Part shown: in pieces, positions 59,582-64,000 of the stretch
Position numbering within the stretch: position 1 is the first letter of the stretch
Layout of the letters: every line of letters starts with the position of its first letter
NCBI RefSeq assembly: GCF_000235605.1
Contig: NC_016584.1
Span: forward strand, 40,001 to 104,000
Direction of reading: 5' to 3'
DNA length: 64,000 nt
Source: Desulfosporosinus orientis DSM 765
GTDB taxonomy: Bacteria; Bacillota; Desulfitobacteriia; Desulfitobacteriales; Desulfitobacteriaceae
Notes under the pieces: generated by a model
Seen by the model: the letters and a program-made list of their open reading frames with translations, nothing else
Told to the model about the DNA's origin: nothing
Databases searched by the model: none
Position numbers and translations under genes: made by a program

Positions 59582-60250
59582 ATGGAAAGCATAAATCATG
59601 AAGCATTAGCCTTAGATGACCATGAAAAAGACCTTATCAGAGAATATGGAATAGTAGTTCATTATCCTAAGGGGCAAATACTCTTTGCTGAAGGGGATAC
59701 AGCTGACCGTATATACTTAATTGAAGAAGGTTTTGTAAAAATATATAGGATAACACCTGATGGACGAAAAGTAACTGTTGGAAGTATGAGGACTTCAGGC
59801 CAATTAATGGGTCTAGCTGAAACTTTGTACCATGGGGAACGAACATGCTTTGCTGGGGCTATCAACGATGTGACTGTCGTAGTTGTTCGAAAGGCCCGTT
59901 TTGAGGAATTGCTTGTGAACCACCCGTCTATTGCCATTAAAGTTGCGACCACTTTGGGTGTTAGAATGCGAGAAGCTGAAGCTATTATTCAGGAAATGGT
60001 TTGCTTTCAAGTGCCGGGAAGACTTGCAATGCTGCTTCTTAAAATGACTGAACGAGCAGGAGTAGAAACTAAAACAGGAACAAAAATTGGCTTTCGCTTA
60101 ACCCATGAGGAGATAGCTTGTATGATAGGAACGTCAAGACAGACGGTTACTTCATTGCTTAACATATTTAGGCAAGAAAATAGTATAGCCATTGAAGAGA
60201 AGGAAGTATATATTCTCGATCCAGATAAGCTAAGTAAATGGATTGTTTAA
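59582..60250 (+). CDS. Crp/Fnr-family transcription regulator
   Basis: A 222-aa regulator: cyclic-nucleotide-binding-like beta barrel (about 15-105), dimer helix (about 110-140) and winged HTH (about 172-200, THEEIACMIGTSRQTVTSLL). In the recognition helix the residues aligned with CRP Arg180-Glu181-Arg185 are Arg186-Gln187-Ser191, so the DNA target differs from classical TGTGA or TTGAT sites. Three isolated cysteines (89, 141, 180) do not form an FNR cluster motif. GGAGGG at 59566-59571 serves ATG 59582. Likely regulates the TauE and redox operons next to it (inference). Confidence 0.9.
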   Translation: MESINHEALALDDHEKDLIREYGIVVHYPKGQILFAEGDTADRIYLIEEGFVKIYRITPDGRKVTVGSMRTSGQLMGLAETLYHGERTCFAGAINDVTVVVVRKARFEELLVNHPSIAIKVATTLGVRMREAEAIIQEMVCFQVPGRLAMLLLKMTERAGVETKTGTKIGFRLTHEEIACMIGTSRQTVTSLLNIFRQENSIAIEEKEVYILDPDKLSKWIV

Positions 60251-60285
60251 GAGAGGCTTGCAGATAATGCTAGCCTCTCTTTATT
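60250..60285 (+). terminator. Terminator after the crp-like gene
   Basis: AGAGAGGCT / AGCCTCTCT stem with an inner GCA/TGC, then TTATT. Confidence 0.75.
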
Positions 60286-60382
60286 CGTCTAAACGAAAAC
60301 CCACATATTATGGGGAGGCTAGCTTTAATACGACATTGTATTCGCACCAAAATATCGAAGGCAAATAAAATATGAAGATTTT

Positions 60383-60422
60383 TTGCAATAGTTATGTCGT
60401 ATAGGGGACATAACTATTGCAA
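60383..60422. promoter_or_regulatory. 16-bp perfect inverted repeat, possible operator
   Basis: TTGCAATAGTTATGTC (60383-60398) and its exact complement at 60407-60422 with an 8-nt spacer, about 70-110 bp upstream of the shared promoter block. No T tract, so an operator or RNA hairpin is more likely than a terminator. Confidence 0.5.
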
Positions 60423-60495
60423 TGCTGTTGACATAAATAGCGTCACAAGGTAGACAAAAAAATAGTCGTGATAAGGACATTAAAATTTTCTTGAG

Positions 60496-60519
60496 TTTGA
60501 TAAATTAAGTACATAGTAA
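60496..60519 (+). promoter_or_regulatory. Shared promoter/leader block, copy 1
   Basis: A 24-nt sequence (TTTGATAAATTAAG then TACATAGTAA) identical to 62822-62845. TTGAGT at 60491-60496 and TAGTAA at 60514-60519, 17 bp apart, could be -35 and -10. AAAGGAGG follows 13 nt later with no start codon. Confidence 0.55.
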
Positions 60520-60606
60520 AGAGAGAAAAATGAAAGGAGGAAGAACTTAGGCATAGGCCTAGAGGGACTGTTTTAGTGAAAATCTTTGCAAGAAGGGCGT
60601 TTAGCT

Positions 60607-61029
60607 ATGAAGAAAGTTTCTGAACTAGTGAAATTCCTTAAAGACCCCCACGCTAAAAAAGTCCAGAACTATAAAGAGCGGTATCAGGAATTGGACGATC
60701 TTTCACATGTAGCTGCAGAAATTGGGGATGCGGCGGCCTACAAATCCCTTGAGGCAGAAATGAGAGAAGTGTTTTTTGATTACCTAACAGCTGTAGTAGT
60801 AGACTCAATTTATAGATTAGTTCCTCACGTTCTTATAATATGGATAATTAGCTTAAAATGGCCATATATCACAGTTCCTTTTGTAGACTGGCAAGTAAGT
60901 ATACTTGGAGTATATTTATCAGCTTATCTTCTATTTCATGCAGGAAAATGGCTCGAAAAACCGATTAAGTCTAAATTGCTAAAACTTGGTTTAGTCAATT
61001 TTGCAAGGGCATCAGAAGTAACTAAATAA
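60607..61029 (+). CDS. Small membrane protein of the TauE operon
   Basis: A 140-aa protein not recognised with certainty. Residues 1-55 are charged and helical (YKERYQELDDLSHVAAEIGD then LEAEMREVFFDYLTA), followed by two membrane segments (about 62-82 and 94-112). This coiled-coil plus membrane layout recalls DUF106/EMC3 (Oxa1-superfamily) proteins, but similarity by eye is weak. ATG 60607 follows AGAAGGG; 60586 is a longer frame without a site. It lies 26 bp before the TauE-type gene, so it may be its partner. Confidence 0.6.
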   Translation: MKKVSELVKFLKDPHAKKVQNYKERYQELDDLSHVAAEIGDAAAYKSLEAEMREVFFDYLTAVVVDSIYRLVPHVLIIWIISLKWPYITVPFVDWQVSILGVYLSAYLLFHAGKWLEKPIKSKLLKLGLVNFARASEVTK

Positions 61030-61055
61030 AATTTACTAAATTGGAGGAAAATGAT

Positions 61056-61994
61056 ATGCATTTCGCGGCAGCCGGGGTAGATGCAAACCCAATTAGTTTG
61101 ATCCTTTGGGGCATCTTTGTAGGATATGTTTTTACATCTGTAGGAGCAGCTGGAGGCATTTTAGCAGGGGTAGGACATATGAGTCTCTTCGGACTAAAAA
61201 AGGCAAATATGATAAAGCCGATGAATCAGATTTTGACACTAGTCAGCCCTATTGTTGGTACCCCTTTATACCTTAGAGAAAAACGAATTGTTGTACCTAC
61301 CGCAGTCGCTCTAGGCTTAGGGGGCATCGCAGGTGCGCTATTAGGTTCTTATCTTTCGCACTCTTATTTAAAAGACTTGAGCACTTTCAAACCTTATTTT
61401 GGTATAGTTACGTTGGGTATTTCGATTCGTATTGCCTACGAGTGTACCGCTAAATTCATTGACGGCCAAAAAGATGTAAAAGCAGCTAATAATCTCTTCG
61501 CTGCAAAAGTCAAAGAACTTAAGGCCGCAGGCAAATTGAATGAGATTAAGGAAATAGGTGTTAACTTTAAAAAGATTGGTATTCAAAATACCTTTACCTT
61601 TGCGGGTCAAGAATTTAATTATAACGCGATTACAGTGTTCATTACAGGGCTTTTAGTAGCGGTTCTCTCAGCATCCCTGGGAGTAGGCGGTGGATTCTTG
61701 CTGGTTCCTTTTATGACCAGTGTGATGGGATTTCCTATGTACATTGTAGCAGGGACATCCGTTCTTTCCATATTGGTTTCTTCTTCAACAAGTATTCTAA
61801 ATTATATTTCTATGGGCAGTGTCCTAGATCTTAAGTTTCTGGCCTTTGAATTAATTGGTGTTGCAATTGGTACGGTTGTAGCGGCTCGAATTTCTAAGTA
61901 TATCAATGCTCGTTATATGAAAATTTTCCTTGCGGTTATCTTGTTCTATATCGGGCTGAAGTATGTGTTACCTGTAGTTGGCATTAAAATCTGA
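61056..61994 (+). CDS. TauE/SafE-family anion exporter
   Basis: A 312-aa transporter with two TauE repeats. The first has GYVFTSVGAAGGILAGVG and KPMNQILTLVSPIVG; the second has VLSASLGVGGGFLLVPFMTSVMG and AGTSVLSILVSSS. Seven or eight membrane segments. Between the halves is a soluble, Lys-rich insertion of about 60 residues (KDVKAANNLFAAKVKEL onward), making it longer than the usual about 250 aa. GGAGG serves ATG 61056. Members move sulfite, sulfoacetate or related anions; the substrate here is not determined. Confidence 0.85.
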   Translation: MHFAAAGVDANPISLILWGIFVGYVFTSVGAAGGILAGVGHMSLFGLKKANMIKPMNQILTLVSPIVGTPLYLREKRIVVPTAVALGLGGIAGALLGSYLSHSYLKDLSTFKPYFGIVTLGISIRIAYECTAKFIDGQKDVKAANNLFAAKVKELKAAGKLNEIKEIGVNFKKIGIQNTFTFAGQEFNYNAITVFITGLLVAVLSASLGVGGGFLLVPFMTSVMGFPMYIVAGTSVLSILVSSSTSILNYISMGSVLDLKFLAFELIGVAIGTVVAARISKYINARYMKIFLAVILFYIGLKYVLPVVGIKI

Positions 61995-62037
61995 TAAAAA
62001 ATTTTGAGGGTATCTAAAATAAAGGGTGGGATCTTAA

Positions 62038-62631
62038 TTGAAGTGTGCATCTTGTAAAATGAAAACTAAAAACATGTGTGATAAGGAAGCATTTGATTGT
62101 ACTGGAGGAAAATATACCCTTGATGAATGTTTCGAAGAAGAAAATAAACCATTTCATCGTCTAAGTGGCTGTTTTCAAGCAGAACATGGTAATAACCTTA
62201 GTCGTCTTGATGAATTGATTATGTTTTCAAAAAAAATGGGTTATAAGAAAATTGGCATGGCTTTCTGTATCGGGTTAGCTGAAGAAGCTGCCGTCTTGGA
62301 AAAGATTTTATCCCAACATTTTGAGGTATATTCTGCGTGCTGTAAAATTGGCGGACTTAAAAAAGAAGATTACGAGATACCCAAAGTCAAAGAAGATAAA
62401 ATTGAAGTTATTTGTGACCCAATACTTCAAGCTAAAGTATTGGAAAATGACCAAACTGAACTTAATATAGCCGTAGGCTTATGCGTTGGTCATGATATGT
62501 TATTCAATAAGTACTCGAAGGTACCTGTCACCACCTACGCCGTTAAGGATCGTGTGTTAGGTCATAATCCTTTGGCGGTCTGCTATTCAAGTTATTTGCG
62601 TAAAAAGTATCTTAATAAAAAATATGAATAA
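62038..62631 (+). CDS. DUF1847 cysteine-rich metal-binding protein
   Basis: A 197-aa DUF1847 protein. The N-terminus is cysteine-rich (CASCKMKTKNMC, then further Cys at about 21, 31 and 45), and the core has MGYKKIGMAFCIGLAEEA, VYSACCKIGG and GLCVGHDMLF. The family is widespread in anaerobes and annotated only as metal-binding. TTG 62038 follows GGTGGG. It is 43 bp after the TauE-type gene and ends at a terminator, closing the operon. Confidence 0.85.
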   Translation: MKCASCKMKTKNMCDKEAFDCTGGKYTLDECFEEENKPFHRLSGCFQAEHGNNLSRLDELIMFSKKMGYKKIGMAFCIGLAEEAAVLEKILSQHFEVYSACCKIGGLKKEDYEIPKVKEDKIEVICDPILQAKVLENDQTELNIAVGLCVGHDMLFNKYSKVPVTTYAVKDRVLGHNPLAVCYSSYLRKKYLNKKYE

Positions 62632-62654
62632 GATCTTATATTGAACGCAGTTTG

Positions 62655-62695
62655 AGGATTGCCAAATCTAGATAGTTTTGGCAATCCTTTTCTGA
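62655..62695 (+). terminator. Terminator after DUF1847 gene
   Basis: A perfect 12-bp stem AGGATTGCCAAA / 62677-62688, then TTTTCT. Confidence 0.8.
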
Positions 62696-62821
62696 GTTTG
62701 ACGAAAAACATAGTCACGATTGGGGTCTAGCGAATTAAGGTTCGTTAGGCCTTTACTTTTGTCGTTTGTAAGGGAAAAGACAAAATTATAGTCGAAAACA
62801 GGACACCAATATTAAATGGCA

Positions 62822-62845
62822 TTTGATAAATTAAGTACATAGTAA
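62822..62845 (+). promoter_or_regulatory. Shared promoter/leader block, copy 2
   Basis: Identical over 24 nt to 60496-60519 and also followed, 12 nt later, by AAAGGAG and then an AAG-ACTT pattern seen in copy 1. Upstream of the ferredoxin-FAD oxidoreductase genes. Confidence 0.55.
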
Positions 62846-63055
62846 GATAAATGCCTCAAAGGAGAAAGGACTTTGTCTAGATAATGCAGGACTTCATAAA
62901 CATCAAATATACCGTGATACAAGGCGAACTAAAAATGAAGCTATTGAATTTCCGTTTAATTAGATGAGTTTTTCAGAAGCTAATATCGTGTGTTCTTCAA
63001 ATAATGTATTTATAGAAAAAACTGAATCTTATATCAGTTGGGAGAGAGAGGTAAG

Positions 63056-63523
63056 ATGAGTGTGCAAAAAATATTTTTTTTATCTAAACATTGCGATGGG
63101 TGTCGAGCTTGTGAACTAGCATGTCTGGAAAAACATTCTCATTCCCAGGGCATCTTCATGACGAAAATGGAAAAACCAACTCTACAACCTCGGATCAGAG
63201 TTAAAAAGTCGGGTAATCAATATTGGGCTACCGTTTGCCAGCACTGTTCCGAGTCAATGTGCGTAAGGGCATGTATGACAGGAGCAATGCAGCATTCTCC
63301 GACGGGTGAGGTTTTTCATGATGCAAAGAAATGTGTCGGCTGTTGGATGTGTATAATGGTTTGTCCGTTCGGCGCGATTGTATCACTTAGCGAGGTGAAA
63401 AAAGCAGGTAAATGTGACCTGTGCAAGGATGAAAAGATTCCACCTTGTGTAGCGAGATGTCCCCAGCAGGCCTTGATTTATGGTACCTCTGAGGAATATG
63501 AAATGAAAGTTGCGGGTGATTGA
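63056..63523 (+). CDS. CooF-like four-cluster [4Fe-4S] ferredoxin
   Basis: A 155-aa protein with 16 cysteines in four sets: 13/16/19/23, 61/64/69/73, 93/96/99/103 and 120/123/131/135, each enough for a [4Fe-4S] cluster. This layout is that of CooF/HycB/DmsB-type electron-transfer subunits. GAGAGAGGTAAG precedes ATG 63056. It is 1 nt from the following FAD oxidoreductase. In other Clostridia such a pair accompanies CO dehydrogenase (cooS-cooF-FAD oxidoreductase), but the partner is not within the window. Confidence 0.88.
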   Translation: MSVQKIFFLSKHCDGCRACELACLEKHSHSQGIFMTKMEKPTLQPRIRVKKSGNQYWATVCQHCSESMCVRACMTGAMQHSPTGEVFHDAKKCVGCWMCIMVCPFGAIVSLSEVKKAGKCDLCKDEKIPPCVARCPQQALIYGTSEEYEMKVAGD

Positions 63524-63524
63524 T

Positions 63525-64000
63525 GTGCGTTATCTCATTATAGGAAATAGTGCGGCAGGCGTTTTTGCAGCTGAAACCATTCGGGGTTTGGACCCAGATG
63601 GACAAATTAGAATGATTTCAAATGAAAATTGTTTGCCTTATTCGCGTTGTCTAACCTCCTATTACTTAGGAAACGAAATTTCTGAAGAAATGATGTACAT
63701 TCGAGATAAAGCCTTTTACAGCGAAACGGGGATTGACTTTCAAGTTGGGCATGTTGAACGGGTGGAGCCGAAGTCTAACAGCGTCCTGTTAGACTCGGGT
63801 GAAATTGTTACTTATGACAAGTTGCTGATTGCCACGGGTTCTTCTCCTTTTAACCCTCCTCTTGAAGGAAGTGACGTGGAGGGGATCTTTGAATTACGCA
63901 CCTTAGAGGATGCAAAAGCTGTTGCTAAGTTTGCACCAAATGTAAAATCTGCTGTTGTTATGGGTGCTGGTCTGGTAGGGCTTAAAGGAGCCCATGGGCT
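63525..64000 (+). CDS. NAD(P)/FAD-dependent oxidoreductase, 3-prime partial
   Basis: The frame is open to the right edge (158 codons). The N-terminus YLIIGNSAAGVFAAETIR is the FAD-binding Rossmann motif; CLPYSRCLTSYYLGN, KLLIATGSSPF and MGAGLVGLKGAHG (start of the NAD site) follow, as in the NADH oxidase/nitrite reductase/CoA-disulfide reductase group. GTG 63525 follows GGGTGA; GTG 63516 is an alternative. It overlaps almost directly with the ferredoxin gene, so electrons likely pass between the two. Confidence 0.85.
   Translation, partial: MRYLIIGNSAAGVFAAETIRGLDPDGQIRMISNENCLPYSRCLTSYYLGNEISEEMMYIRDKAFYSETGIDFQVGHVERVEPKSNSVLLDSGEIVTYDKLLIATGSSPFNPPLEGSDVEGIFELRTLEDAKAVAKFAPNVKSAVVMGAGLVGLKGAHG

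Larger units (their letters stand above)
62632..63055. other. Long leader before the iron-sulfur gene
   Basis: A 424-bp gap holding the terminator of the TauE operon, the shared block copy 2 and about 200 nt of leader. A 27-codon ATG frame at 62884 lacks a spaced ribosome-binding site. Confidence 0.5.

Noticed and set aside
62884..62967. 27-codon ATG frame in the ferredoxin leader
   Set aside because: The nearest Shine-Dalgarno-like site is about 19 nt away and the peptide has no recognisable feature.

Overview
The window looks like an origin-proximal chromosome segment of a spore-forming, low-GC, anaerobic Clostridia member of the Desulfosporosinus/Desulfitobacterium type (Peptococcaceae sensu lato). 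The reasons are the many endospore genes (cwlD, yabG, spoVG, fin, spoVT, yabP, yabQ, spoIIE), frequent TTG and GTG starts behind strong Shine-Dalgarno sites, a formate-tetrahydrofolate ligase, a Clostridia-type 16S rRNA, and at the right end a four-cluster ferredoxin next to an FAD oxidoreductase. This assignment is by recognition only; no database search was run.

Gene order follows the conserved near-oriC order of Firmicutes as known from Bacillus subtilis: yabE-like, rnmV, ksgA, yabG, ispE, purR, spoVG, glmU, prs, pth, fin, mfd, spoVT, mazG, rqcP, yabP, yabQ, divIC, yabR, spoIIE, tilS, ftsH, then folP-folB-folK, coaX, dus, lysS and an rRNA operon. Inserted into this backbone are a cyanophycin module (cphB-cphA, 8.6-12.1 kb), a GntR regulator, fhs, ndk, two DUF881 genes, an HD-domain gene, and a cofactor block (DUF2520, panC, panD, nadA, nadB, nadC, birA, broken bioY, coaX; 42.4-50.3 kb).

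Region by region: 1-8 kb, cell-wall and spore-cortex genes with rRNA processing; 8-12 kb, a palindromic repeat, a small L,D-transpeptidase and cyanophycin genes; 12-19 kb, isoprenoid, purine and cell-wall precursor genes with regulators; 19-32 kb, transcription-coupled repair, protein folding, sporulation and division genes; 32-42 kb, one-carbon and folate metabolism, FtsH and Ndk; 42-51 kb, CoA, NAD and biotin cofactor genes; 51-59.3 kb, greA, lysS and a complete 16S-tRNA-Ala-23S-5S operon with tandem promoters; 59.3-64 kb, accessory DNA with a group II intron remnant, a Crp/Fnr regulator, a TauE-type exporter operon and an iron-sulfur/flavin redox pair that runs off the window.

The most interesting non-coding signals are: four DnaA-box-like 9-mers just downstream of the promoter for a small HTH gene and divIC; an intact BirA-type operator in front of a bioY gene that has lost its middle; a dispersed intergenic repeat family with at least three copies; a nested hairpin plus terminator in front of the DUF881 genes; a 24-nt promoter/leader block shared by two accessory transcription units; and a 5-prime group II intron fragment behind the rRNA operon. 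I found no CRISPR array, no complete insertion sequence and no obvious phage module.
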